From: JAAFIP01 sp043774625
Lineage (GTDB): Bacteria > Pseudomonadota > Gammaproteobacteria > Burkholderiales > Burkholderiaceae_C
Direction: 5' to 3'
DNA length: 64,000 nucleotides
NCBI GenBank assembly: GCA_043774625.1
Contig: JAYVTG010000143.1
Location: 1 to 64,000, forward strand
Positions 42,065-49,922 of this stretch are shown here, one piece after another. A program made the translations under genes and the position numbers. Under the pieces are notes generated by a model that worked only from the letters and a program-made list of their open reading frames with translations, ran no database searches and was not told the DNA's origin. Position 1 is the first letter of the stretch; every line of letters starts with the position of its first letter.

Positions 42065-42613
42065 TCAGCCAATGTCGAAATGGTGAAAACCAAACTGCCC
42101 GGTCTTTGTATCAGCAAAATACCGCTGCAAAGTGTCGCGCACGGTGCGAAAGGCAATCTCTTCCCAGGGGATGTCTTGTTCGGTAAACAAACGCGCCTCC
42201 ATGGTTTCGTGCCCAGGGTCAAACACATCGCTGAGCAACCGGGCGCGATAGAAAAAATGTACTTGCCCTACGCGCTGCACATTGATAACGCTGAACAGGG
42301 CCTGCATCTCGATGTGGGCGCCTGCTTCTTCATCCGTCTCGCGCTGCGCACCTTCGGCTGTTGTTTCGTTCAATTCCATAAAGCCAGCGGGTAGAGTCCA
42401 AAAGCCCTTGCGCGGCTCGATGTTGCGTTTGCACAGCAATACCCGGTCACCCATCATGGGAATGGTGCCCACCACGTTGAGCGGGTTTTCGTAGTGCACG
42501 GTGTTGCAGGCGGGGCAGACAGCGCGATGGCGGGTGTCGCCATCGTCAGGCAGACGATAAGCAACCTGGGCACCGCAGTTTTTGCAGTGTTTTATGGGCG
42601 GACGTGGATACAT
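42065..42613 (-). CDS. Nudix hydrolase with zinc ribbon
   Basis: A 182-residue protein. The N-terminal CKNCG and CPACN pairs form a zinc ribbon as in NudC-like enzymes. The Nudix box is GFMELNETTAEGAQRETDEE then AGA (about 90-112). It hydrolyses a nucleoside diphosphate linked to another moiety; substrate unknown. The ATG at 42613 (MYPRPPIKHCKNCG) is preferred over the upstream in-frame ATG at 42679. Confidence 0.9.
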   Translation of the reverse strand: MYPRPPIKHCKNCGAQVAYRLPDDGDTRHRAVCPACNTVHYENPLNVVGTIPMMGDRVLLCKRNIEPRKGFWTLPAGFMELNETTAEGAQRETDEEAGAHIEMQALFSVINVQRVGQVHFFYRARLLSDVFDPGHETMEARLFTEQDIPWEEIAFRTVRDTLQRYFADTKTGQFGFHHFDIG

Positions 42614-42694
42614 ATTTGCCAGTGTAATCGCAAGCCACAAAATACACCGATACCAGCAGAATTTGCGTGATGCAAGCAAAAAATGGCGGATAAA

Positions 42695-42720
42695 AAACCC
42701 CGCAAGGCGGGGCTTTTTGA
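42695..42720 (-). terminator. Terminator of the TRAP/gentisate operon
   Basis: CCCCGC-AAG-GCGGGG stem with A-run before and T-run after (symmetrical), 20 nt beyond the dctP stop. Works for the minus-strand operon. Confidence 0.85.
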
Positions 42721-42739
42721 TTGAGATACGAGACGCCGT

Positions 42740-43831
42740 TTAAGCCTTTTTGGCGGGTGCCTTGGCTGCTGGTGCAGCGGGGACCGCTGCCGTCTTGCTG
42801 TGCTTTTCGATCAGCGCGCGTGCGCCGTCCAGCAGTTTGCGGCCATCAAATCCCTTCTTGTTCATGTCTTCCACCCACTCGACCTCAATCGAGCGTGCTG
42901 TGCGGCGGAAGTTCTGTGCTTCTTCAGGACTGACGGTGAACACGGTGTTGCCACGGTCTGTGGCAGACTTGCGACCCGCTGCGTCACCGGCCTGTTGCGT
43001 TTTGCCAAGCCAGGCAGAGGTAGCCATGCCGGAGTTGTTGTCGATGATTTGCTTCAAATCGGGTGGTAGGGAGTTGTACTTGGCCTTGTTCATCGCCATG
43101 ACAAAGGTGGTGGTATACAGCGCGCCACCTGCAGGGTCAAACTCGGCGTGGAACTTGGTCAGCTCGTGCACTTTGACAGAAGGCACCACTTCCCATGGAA
43201 TGACGCAACCCTGGATGGTGCCTTTGCTCAGTGCATCGGGAATGCCAGGCAGTGGCATGCCCACAGGCGTTGCGCCCAACGCACCCATCAGCTTGGTCAC
43301 CTGGCGGGTGGGGGCGCGCATTTTCAGGCCCTTCATGTCGGCCACAGATTTTACGGCTTTGCTTTCAGTGTGGATCACGCCCGGGCCATGCACTTGCAGT
43401 GCCAGTACCTGTGTGTCCTTGAACTCGTCGGCAGCATAGGTCTGCACATATTCCCAATAGGCTTTGGATGTGGCCTCGGCATTGGTCATCATGAAGGGCA
43501 GTTCAAACACTTCTACGCGCGGGAAGCGCCCTGCAGTGTTGCCAGGCAAAGTCCAGATGATGTCCACCACGCCGTCTTTGGCCTGGTCATACAGTTGCAC
43601 AGGGGTGCCGCCCAATTGCATGGCAGGATAGCCTTCAAATTTGATGCGGCCACCCGATTCTTTTTCGACCTTGTCCATCCAGGCCTTGTGCATGTTCAGC
43701 CACACGTTGGACTGCGGCGACATGAAGGTGTGAAACTTGAGGGTGACGGTTTGCTGTGCCAGCGCGCCCAAAGCAGGTGTTGCCAGCGCAGCGGCTGCAG
43801 TGGATTTAAGGAGAGTGCGGCGTTTTAACAT
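42740..43831 (-). CDS. TRAP transporter substrate-binding protein DctP
   Basis: A 363-residue periplasmic solute receptor. A twin-Arg-like signal (LKRRTLLKSTAAAALATP) is followed by the DctP fold: TLKFHTFMSPQSNVW, YDQAKDGVVDIIWT and the conserved Arg in MKGLKMRAPTRQ that binds a carboxylate. An Ala/Pro/Lys tail (about 345-363) is low complexity. It is the last gene of the gentisate/TRAP unit, so the ligand may be gentisate or a related hydroxybenzoate (inference). Confidence 0.9.
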   Translation of the reverse strand: MLKRRTLLKSTAAAALATPALGALAQQTVTLKFHTFMSPQSNVWLNMHKAWMDKVEKESGGRIKFEGYPAMQLGGTPVQLYDQAKDGVVDIIWTLPGNTAGRFPRVEVFELPFMMTNAEATSKAYWEYVQTYAADEFKDTQVLALQVHGPGVIHTESKAVKSVADMKGLKMRAPTRQVTKLMGALGATPVGMPLPGIPDALSKGTIQGCVIPWEVVPSVKVHELTKFHAEFDPAGGALYTTTFVMAMNKAKYNSLPPDLKQIIDNNSGMATSAWLGKTQQAGDAAGRKSATDRGNTVFTVSPEEAQNFRRTARSIEVEWVEDMNKKGFDGRKLLDGARALIEKHSKTAAVPAAPAAKAPAKKA

Positions 43832-43913
43832 GGGATTAGCTCCAGTGAAAAAGATGAATCAGGATAACAAACAATAAACGATGGGGCGGCCAAAGTGGCC
43901 TGCGGATTTACCC

Positions 43914-45245
43914 TCAGGTTATGTATTTCACGAGCCATAGCGAGATGCCGGGGAAGGTCAACAACAGCAGGGTGCGCACCGTATCGCTGATCAGAAACGG
44001 CATGACGCCGCGATAGCTCTCGGCAATGGGCACAGGCTCGCCGCGGCCTTTGATCATGCCGTTGACGACGTACACATTCAGCCCCACGGGCGGTGCCAGC
44101 ATGCCAAAACCCACGGTCATGAGCACCATGATGCCGAACCAGATGGCGGTGTATTCCTTGCTCATGCCAAAGTCCAGGCCCATCACCATGGGAAAAAAGA
44201 TCGGGATGGTGAGCAAGATCATCGACAGCTCGTCCATCACCGCGCCCAGCACCACATAAAACAGCATGATGGCAGCGACCACCATCACGGGGCTCAGGCC
44301 CCACGATGCCACCACTTGCGCCAATTGGTTGGGCACCTGTGTGAGAGCCAGCGACGCGTTCATCAAATCTGCGCCCATAAAAATCATGAAGATCATGGCC
44401 GAGCTTTCTGCGGTGGCGTAAAAGCAGTTTTTAAACTTCTGTATCGTCATCTCACCCTTGAGCAGCGAGGCGATGAAGGTGGCAAATGCACCTACGGCCG
44501 CCCCCTCGGTCGGGGTGAAAAAACCGCCGTAGATGCCGCCAAACACCAGTACAAAAATAGCAGCAATCGGGCCAATGCCGCCCAGCGAGCTTTTGATGTC
44601 CAGCTTGGTTGTACTGTCATGCTCGGGCGCATGGCCGGGCACTACGCGCACGTAGATGGCAATGGCGATCATGTAACCCAGCATGGCAATGATGCCGGGC
44701 ACCATGGCCGCTGCAAACAGTTTGGCAATGTTTTGTTCGGTCAAGATCGCATAAATTACCAAAGGTACAGACGGTGGAATCAAAATGCCCAGAGTGCCGC
44801 CCGCAGCCAGGGTGCCGGTGGTCAAGCGGCCCGAATAGCCGTGCTTGCGCATTTCGTCATACGCCACATTGGTGATGGTGGCTGCAGTGGCGACCGATGA
44901 GCCACAAATGGCACCAAAGGCTGCGCAGGCAAACACCGCGCCCATGGCCAGGCCACCCTTGAAGCGACCCATCAAGCTTGCCGCAAAATTGAACAAGGCT
45001 TTGCTGATACCGCCTTGTGTGGCAAAGTGGCCCATCAAAATAAACAGCGGAATGACCGACAGGTCATAACTGGCAAAGCGCGCAAAAGCCATGCTGTTGA
45101 GAAAGTTGGACAGCGCCCCCCAATTAGCTTGCGCCAGATAGCCCGCACCGCCTGCCACAAACATGGTGATGGCAATGGGCACGCGTATGGCCATCAGCAA
45201 CAGCATGAGGCCAAAAATACTCAAGGCAATGACAATGGGGCTCAT
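43914..45245 (-). CDS. TRAP transporter large permease DctM
   Basis: A 443-residue inner-membrane protein of about 12 helices. Typical segments are AFGAICGSSVATAATITNVA, GTLAAGGTLGILIPPSVPLV and FGMLAPPVGLNVYVVNG. It couples sodium entry to solute import. The start overlaps dctQ by 4 nt. Confidence 0.93.
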   Translation of the reverse strand: MSPIVIALSIFGLMLLLMAIRVPIAITMFVAGGAGYLAQANWGALSNFLNSMAFARFASYDLSVIPLFILMGHFATQGGISKALFNFAASLMGRFKGGLAMGAVFACAAFGAICGSSVATAATITNVAYDEMRKHGYSGRLTTGTLAAGGTLGILIPPSVPLVIYAILTEQNIAKLFAAAMVPGIIAMLGYMIAIAIYVRVVPGHAPEHDSTTKLDIKSSLGGIGPIAAIFVLVFGGIYGGFFTPTEGAAVGAFATFIASLLKGEMTIQKFKNCFYATAESSAMIFMIFMGADLMNASLALTQVPNQLAQVVASWGLSPVMVVAAIMLFYVVLGAVMDELSMILLTIPIFFPMVMGLDFGMSKEYTAIWFGIMVLMTVGFGMLAPPVGLNVYVVNGMIKGRGEPVPIAESYRGVMPFLISDTVRTLLLLTFPGISLWLVKYIT

Positions 45246-45739
45246 ATTGACAACTCCGGGTTGGCTTCGGGCTCATCAGCACCAAAACCCACAGCAGCCT
45301 GCGTGAAACCGATCACGGCTGTCAACACCAGGGGCGGCACCATAAAAGCATAGGTCACCCAGTCTGGAAAGCCCAGAATGGTGGTGCCCGAATGGGTGTC
45401 GTAAGCGTTGATGCCGCCTACTGTGGTGCGCCACGCCACCAGTGCCAACACGATAGCCAGTAACAGTGCGCCGAGACGGTCCATCACAGCATGCGCTTTT
45501 TCAGACAGACCCGAGGTGAAAAAGTCCACCATGATGTTGCCACGGTGCGCCTGGCACCAGGGCAGAAACAGCGCAATGGCTGCGCCAGCAACAGCGCCCG
45601 AGAGTTCAAAGTCACCCACAATGGGTTTGCCAACCAGCTCGCGCCCCAGTATGCTAACGACGGTGAGCAGGGTGATAAAAACCATCATCACGCCAGCCAG
45701 AATGGCGCAGAATTTGGCCAGATTTTCTAGTACTTTCAC
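45242..45739 (-). CDS. TRAP transporter small permease DctQ
   Basis: A 165-residue membrane protein with four helices. FLPWCQAHRGNIMVDFFTSG is the DctQ signature. It partners the DctM encoded next. A dispersed repeat lies between it and the upstream hydrolase gene. Confidence 0.9.
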   Translation of the reverse strand: MKVLENLAKFCAILAGVMMVFITLLTVVSILGRELVGKPIVGDFELSGAVAGAAIALFLPWCQAHRGNIMVDFFTSGLSEKAHAVMDRLGALLLAIVLALVAWRTTVGGINAYDTHSGTTILGFPDWVTYAFMVPPLVLTAVIGFTQAAVGFGADEPEANPELSI

Positions 45740-45756
45740 TCACTTGTCTCCTTGTA

Positions 45757-45812
45757 TTTGCTATGAAATAAATAGCTGCTTGCGCAATATATACGCTGGC
45801 TACAGCCTGTTT
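45757..45812 (-). repeat. Dispersed ~50 bp repeat within the gentisate operon
   Basis: Reverse-orientation copy: tttgctatgaaataaatagc then tgcttgcgcaatatatacgc and tggctacagcctg. It lies in the 92-nt gap between the fumarylpyruvate hydrolase and dctQ genes. Confidence 0.9.
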
Positions 45813-45831
45813 TCACTTCTAAATCCTAAAA

Positions 45832-46527
45832 TCAAGCTACTTTAACACGCAGTTCGCCAATGCCCGCTACGCTGCCCACCATCAAATCACCCGCCACCAC
45901 GGCGTTCACACCTTCTGGCGTGCCGGTATAAATCAAATCACCCGGTTGCAGTTCCCAGGCGGCGCTCAGGTGTTCGATGGTTTCTGCAATATTCCAGATC
46001 AGTTTGCTCACGTTACTGCGCTGGCGGTTTGCACCGTTCACGGTCAGGGCCAGCTCGGCGTGGTGGATGTCGCCCGCATTGGCTACTTCGTAAATGGGGC
46101 CAATCGGTGCGGCATGGTCAAAGGCCTTGCCAATGCACCAGGGGCGACCCTGCTTTTTCATCTCACCTTGCAGGTCTCGGCGCGTCATGTCCAGGCCCAC
46201 GGCGTAGCCGAAGATGTGCTTCAAAGCGTCTGCGGCCTTGATGTTTTTGCCACCCGTGCCAATGGCGGCTACCAGTTCAATTTCGTGGTGAAAATTTTTG
46301 GTCAGGCTGGGGTAGGGAATGCTGCCCGTCTCGCCCGTGTTGACCACCACAATGGCATTGGCAGGCTTCAAGAAAAAGAAGGGTGGCTCGCGCCCTGTAA
46401 AGCCCATTTCCTTGGCGTGTTCTTCGTAGTTGCGGCCTACGCAGTAAATGCGGTTGACGGGAAACCGCTCGCTGCGGCCCACAACAGGTACGCTCACGAC
46501 TGGTGGGGGGGTAAATACGAAACTCAT
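45832..46527 (-). CDS. Fumarylacetoacetate hydrolase family, probable fumarylpyruvate hydrolase
   Basis: A 231-residue FAH-fold enzyme: YCVGRNYEEHAKEMGF, FFLKPANAIV, then the metal-binding FHHEIELVAAIG and GVDMTRRDLQ. Short FAH enzymes beside a gentisate dioxygenase are NagK-type, splitting fumarylpyruvate into fumarate and pyruvate. The ATGA overlap with the dioxygenase gene supports that pathway role. Confidence 0.88.
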   Translation of the reverse strand: MSFVFTPPPVVSVPVVGRSERFPVNRIYCVGRNYEEHAKEMGFTGREPPFFFLKPANAIVVVNTGETGSIPYPSLTKNFHHEIELVAAIGTGGKNIKAADALKHIFGYAVGLDMTRRDLQGEMKKQGRPWCIGKAFDHAAPIGPIYEVANAGDIHHAELALTVNGANRQRSNVSKLIWNIAETIEHLSAAWELQPGDLIYTGTPEGVNAVVAGDLMVGSVAGIGELRVKVA

Positions 46528-47591
46528 GCTTCTAGCCTTTCTTCTTTATGAATGCCCAGTGCGTCGTGCACGGGGCGGTCTGAATAACTGAACAACACAC
46601 AACCCGCGCTGGACTCCAGGCGCATTGCGTGCCATGACGGAACCACAAAATGGTCACGCGGCCCAAATGCAAAGCTTAGCGTGCCTGTGGGCGTTTGCAC
46701 ATACGCAGTGCCCACACCTTCCACCACGCTGAACACCACGCCGTCCGTCTGGCGATAGGGTTTGCCACTAAAACCTTTGGGTAGCAGTTGCATATAGGTG
46801 GCCATCGTGGGCATTGGGTAGCCACCGGTCAACGGGTTGGTGTAACGCAGTTTCACGCCATCCCAGCCGTCCACGGGCACAGAGTGCTCTAAATTATGTA
46901 GCGCCTCACGCGTGCGGACGTAGGGGTAGCTAAAGATGGGGCTGGTTTGGCCATAGGGCGCAGTGCTGCGCACGGGAGCCATGTTGTGGCCATATTGGGC
47001 AAAGCTGGCACCCTCTGGGCGTTTGATCTGTTGCGACTTGGACGAGTCGTTCTCCGCAAAGCCTGCGTCAAAAAAACGCAGCATGGGAATGTCCAGTCCG
47101 TCAAGCCAGACCATCGGGTCTTTACCGTCATGCCCATGGTCGTGCCAAGCCATTGACGGCGTGATGATGAAGTCGCCCGGCTGCATGGTGGTGCGTTCGC
47201 CATCCACCGCCGTGTACGCGCCCGAACCTTCAACAATAAAGCGCAGCGCACTTTGCGTGTGCCGGTGGCTGGGCGCCACCTCGCCGGGTAATATCAGCTG
47301 CAAACCAGCATAGAGCGACTGGGTGATGCAGCTTTGGCCACGCAAGGCCGGATTTTCCAGAATCAGCACACGGCGAATCGCTTCTTCAGCCGTAATGGCC
47401 GCACCCGAGCGCATGAGAAAAGGGCGAACGGTGTCGTACTGCCACAGCGCAGGCACGCAAGGCGTGTGGGGCTGCTGCGGTACCAGCGCGTGCAGAACTT
47501 CCCACAGAGGTGTGAGGTGGTGGGGTGCCATGTCTGCGTACAGCTGGGCGCGGTCTGGGTGCAGAGGGTGGTGGTGCATGGTTTCAATCAA
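46524..47591 (-). CDS. Gentisate 1,2-dioxygenase
   Basis: A 355-residue bicupin that opens the ring of gentisate to maleylpyruvate. The iron ligands of the first cupin are in PSHRHTQSALRFIVEG (His pair about 110-112) and DFIITPSMAWHDHGHDG (about 149-153). The second cupin is near 285-335 (FVVPSWHAMRLES). First gene of the operon with the fumarylpyruvate hydrolase and TRAP genes. The isomerase step could be done by the enzyme at 55854. Confidence 0.9.
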   Translation of the reverse strand: MIETMHHHPLHPDRAQLYADMAPHHLTPLWEVLHALVPQQPHTPCVPALWQYDTVRPFLMRSGAAITAEEAIRRVLILENPALRGQSCITQSLYAGLQLILPGEVAPSHRHTQSALRFIVEGSGAYTAVDGERTTMQPGDFIITPSMAWHDHGHDGKDPMVWLDGLDIPMLRFFDAGFAENDSSKSQQIKRPEGASFAQYGHNMAPVRSTAPYGQTSPIFSYPYVRTREALHNLEHSVPVDGWDGVKLRYTNPLTGGYPMPTMATYMQLLPKGFSGKPYRQTDGVVFSVVEGVGTAYVQTPTGTLSFAFGPRDHFVVPSWHAMRLESSAGCVLFSYSDRPVHDALGIHKEERLEA

Positions 47592-47951
47592 GATAATGGG
47601 TGATTATGGCCGATTGCCAGCGTGGAATATGCGCGAGCAGCTATGAAAAATGTAGCATATTGGCTGTTTGGTTGTCCAGTAGTGAAGTAGATTCGATGTC
47701 CCTGTGCATCTACTGTAAACCAACAAACCTGGCATTGGGCTAGCGCCAACGGTTGCACTCAATATTGCTTTTTAAGCCGCATTCTGCCCGCGTGGGGATG
47801 GGGTAATTACCAGATTGGGGGCTAATTCGTAACAGCGTTGAAGAGTAACTATGGTCTAAGTTGCCCCAAGGAATTACCCTAAGCCATAAGATTTCTTGCG
47901 TATCTAATCTCTTCTGTTGGCGGTAGCGATGCCAAAAGAATGGTTCAAAAG
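47592..47951. other. Gene-free stretch upstream of the gentisate operon
   Basis: Contains the dispersed repeat at 47615-47660, immediately upstream of the dioxygenase start, and an imperfect palindrome around gggtaattacc near 47800 with ggaattaccc near 47870. A minus-strand frame across 47740-48096 has no family resemblance and is left out. Confidence 0.5.
47615..47660 (+). repeat. Dispersed ~50 bp repeat, well conserved
   Basis: Reads gccagcgtggaatatgcgcg then agcagctatgaaaaatgtag and ca. It lies in the promoter-side region of the gentisate dioxygenase gene, 24 nt from its start codon. Confidence 0.9.
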
Positions 47952-49109
47952 CTAGAGGGCACCTTGCCAGCCCAAATGTACATTTCTGTAGTGCGTGCCA
48001 ACGCCTTTTGCGTCTGTAGCAATAGCGGCTTTCCAGCCGCGCCAAGCTAACCCAAACCGCATAGCTCGCAGATTGGGCTCTGCCTCTAGGCTCCATCGCG
48101 GGACGATTCGCAAACTACGACCAGTATCCCAGCCAAGCCACCATTGATTAATGCCCAGCTTTCTATCGGCTCTCAAAGTCACCGCGCCCGTATTGCCAGC
48201 ATCCTCCAGCACAGACCATGCTATCTGTGCTTGCCAACGGACATCCATTTTTTTATTGTATGTTTGTAGTGAGTTTTGACCTCTGATTAGAGGGGCATAA
48301 TTTAATGTTCCATCGGGTGCGCGACTGGTGACCCGCGAGTTAAGTATTGCTGCATCGGTCGCCAAATTTTTCCACTGAAGCCTGGACACCAGGTCATCCG
48401 CGCGCACCTGGACTCTCCACGCTGGCAGAGGCTGTCCTTGCATGGCTATTGACACCGATGCTCCCGTACCGGACTGCCCGGAGGGTGGCAAAAATGGAGC
48501 TCGTATGTTCGGGTTTGCCTGGAGTCGGCGTATATCAAAGTCATAGATATCTGCGCCCAAATTTTCTAGCTGACCACCGTACTCAATTATTTTGAGATTT
48601 TTCAAGCGCAACCATTGAACATCAGCTTGCCATTGCCAATTGCTGGTTTCATTCAAGTTCAGCCAAGGCAGGCCTAGCTTGATGCCTTGGCCTACCCATA
48701 ACTGACCGTGCGCTTGTAATTGATACTTACGAGCTGCAACAGGATCGGTGTTGGTAGTTAACAGTTCAGCAAATGACAGCGCATCAGCATTACCTGCAAT
48801 CCCCGCCTCTGCGCGGGCAATTGCGGCTATGCGCCAACCTGTTGAATGCGTCGCACCGATTTCAGCATTGATACTTCGGTAGGCTCGAACAACCTCAGGG
48901 CGCTTTGTTATGTAAGCAGGCCAGTCCTTCCTGTCCAGCGCTAGAACCGGCAAACCGTGTCCGACAGACTCTTCATCCACAAACGAATCAAGCACCCACC
49001 CGCTTGCAGTAACCGTACCAGCAACAGGTTCAGGCACAAGCTGTGCGTTAGCTACTGAGGCCGTAGCTAAGATGCATAGCAACGATGTGCAATAGCAGAG
49101 GATATTCAT
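47952..49109 (-). CDS. Exported protein, outer-membrane-barrel-like, function unknown
   Basis: A 385-residue protein with a signal peptide (MNILCYCTSLLCILATASVA, then NAQ). The body alternates aromatic and polar residues in beta-strand style (WQWQADVQWLRLKNLKIIEY, WRVQVRADDLVSRLQW, WWLGWDTGRSLRIVPRW) as in outer-membrane barrels. I do not recognise the family. It is followed upstream by two more exported proteins on the same strand, so the three may work together. Confidence 0.75.
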   Translation of the reverse strand: MNILCYCTSLLCILATASVANAQLVPEPVAGTVTASGWVLDSFVDEESVGHGLPVLALDRKDWPAYITKRPEVVRAYRSINAEIGATHSTGWRIAAIARAEAGIAGNADALSFAELLTTNTDPVAARKYQLQAHGQLWVGQGIKLGLPWLNLNETSNWQWQADVQWLRLKNLKIIEYGGQLENLGADIYDFDIRRLQANPNIRAPFLPPSGQSGTGASVSIAMQGQPLPAWRVQVRADDLVSRLQWKNLATDAAILNSRVTSRAPDGTLNYAPLIRGQNSLQTYNKKMDVRWQAQIAWSVLEDAGNTGAVTLRADRKLGINQWWLGWDTGRSLRIVPRWSLEAEPNLRAMRFGLAWRGWKAAIATDAKGVGTHYRNVHLGWQGAL

Positions 49110-49197
49110 TGATATTCACAACCTGGCGCATGCGCAATGCAGGCCAATTAGTCAAAAATTAGTGAGCTTGGGTGTAAGGCATCGCCAACGATAAGCG

Positions 49198-49815
49198 CTA
49201 CGGTAATCTATTGGTCGATACAAGTTCAGTTTCATTTGACGTGAACCCATCTTCAAAAGTGGTTTTGACCGCCACGCCCATTACTGGGGAGTACCACTGC
49301 ACCTGATTCTGCCGACCAGAGTTGCTTCTAGTGAAATTAGTGAAAAACCCTTTCATCACAATTTTGTAGGCAAGAAATTTACCTGCTGGCACCTGTACTT
49401 CTTCAAGCGCTACAACCTCTGCATCTTGCTTGGTTTTCCCATTGCTTCCAGTCGCACTCACCCACTCTATTTCCACCGTCCATTTTTTTCCGACTTCCAG
49501 TGGCCATGCACGATAGGGTGTTTTGTAGATAGTTTTTGTTGATCTCCCTGCATCAGACAAAGGCAATCCATCTAACGTCCAAACCAGTGTGGGCGCAACT
49601 CCGGGCTGGTTGGACAGGCGCATGTTTTCGTCATTAATTTCTGTAACGGTACGGCTTGCACGAGGCTCAGCAAGCTTAGTCCGTGTATCGGTTGTGACCC
49701 ACTCCCAGGTATCTCCAGTTTTGTAGGTCGGTTTTTCTGCTTGCTGTGCTGACGAATGCGCATGCGCGAGTGCAAGAGTGAGGAACAGTATTGATGCAGT
49801 AATTTTTTTGAACAT
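49198..49815 (-). CDS. Exported protein, function unknown
   Basis: A 205-residue protein with a signal peptide (MFKKITASILFLTLALAHAH). The mature part starts with TYKTGDTWEWVTTDTRTK and has a beta-rich pattern (GKKWTVEIEWVSA, VPAGKFLAYKIVMKG, WYSPVMGVAVKTTFEDG), similar in style to periplasmic DUF3108/lipocalin-like proteins. No family assigned. Start at 49815 rather than 49875, since only this gives an N-terminal signal. Confidence 0.75.
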   Translation of the reverse strand: MFKKITASILFLTLALAHAHSSAQQAEKPTYKTGDTWEWVTTDTRTKLAEPRASRTVTEINDENMRLSNQPGVAPTLVWTLDGLPLSDAGRSTKTIYKTPYRAWPLEVGKKWTVEIEWVSATGSNGKTKQDAEVVALEEVQVPAGKFLAYKIVMKGFFTNFTRSNSGRQNQVQWYSPVMGVAVKTTFEDGFTSNETELVSTNRLP

Positions 49816-49858
49816 AACAGCCTTTGAGCGAACTCTGTGAAATTTGAATAAATGCAAA

Positions 49859-49889
49859 CCGCGCGGGCTCTTCAAAAGAGCCCGCGCGG
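49859..49889 (-). terminator. Strong hairpin after the large lipoprotein gene
   Basis: CCGCGCGGGCTCTT (49859-49872) pairs perfectly with AAGAGCCCGCGCGG (49876-49889) on a 3-nt loop. On the minus strand tttgcattt follows. It lies 33 nt after the lipoprotein stop and separates it from the 205-residue protein. Confidence 0.85.
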
Positions 49890-49922
49890 ATATTTTTGAC
49901 CTTGTTGCAACAGGTCAAACCA

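Noticed and set aside
42695..42720. Possible riboswitch or RNA gene between the Nudix and dctP genes
   Set aside because: The symmetric stem with A and T runs is a plain intrinsic terminator.
47740..48096. Minus-strand frame of 118 codons downstream of the barrel-like gene
   Set aside because: It overlaps the 3' end of that gene in another frame and has no ribosome site or recognisable sequence.
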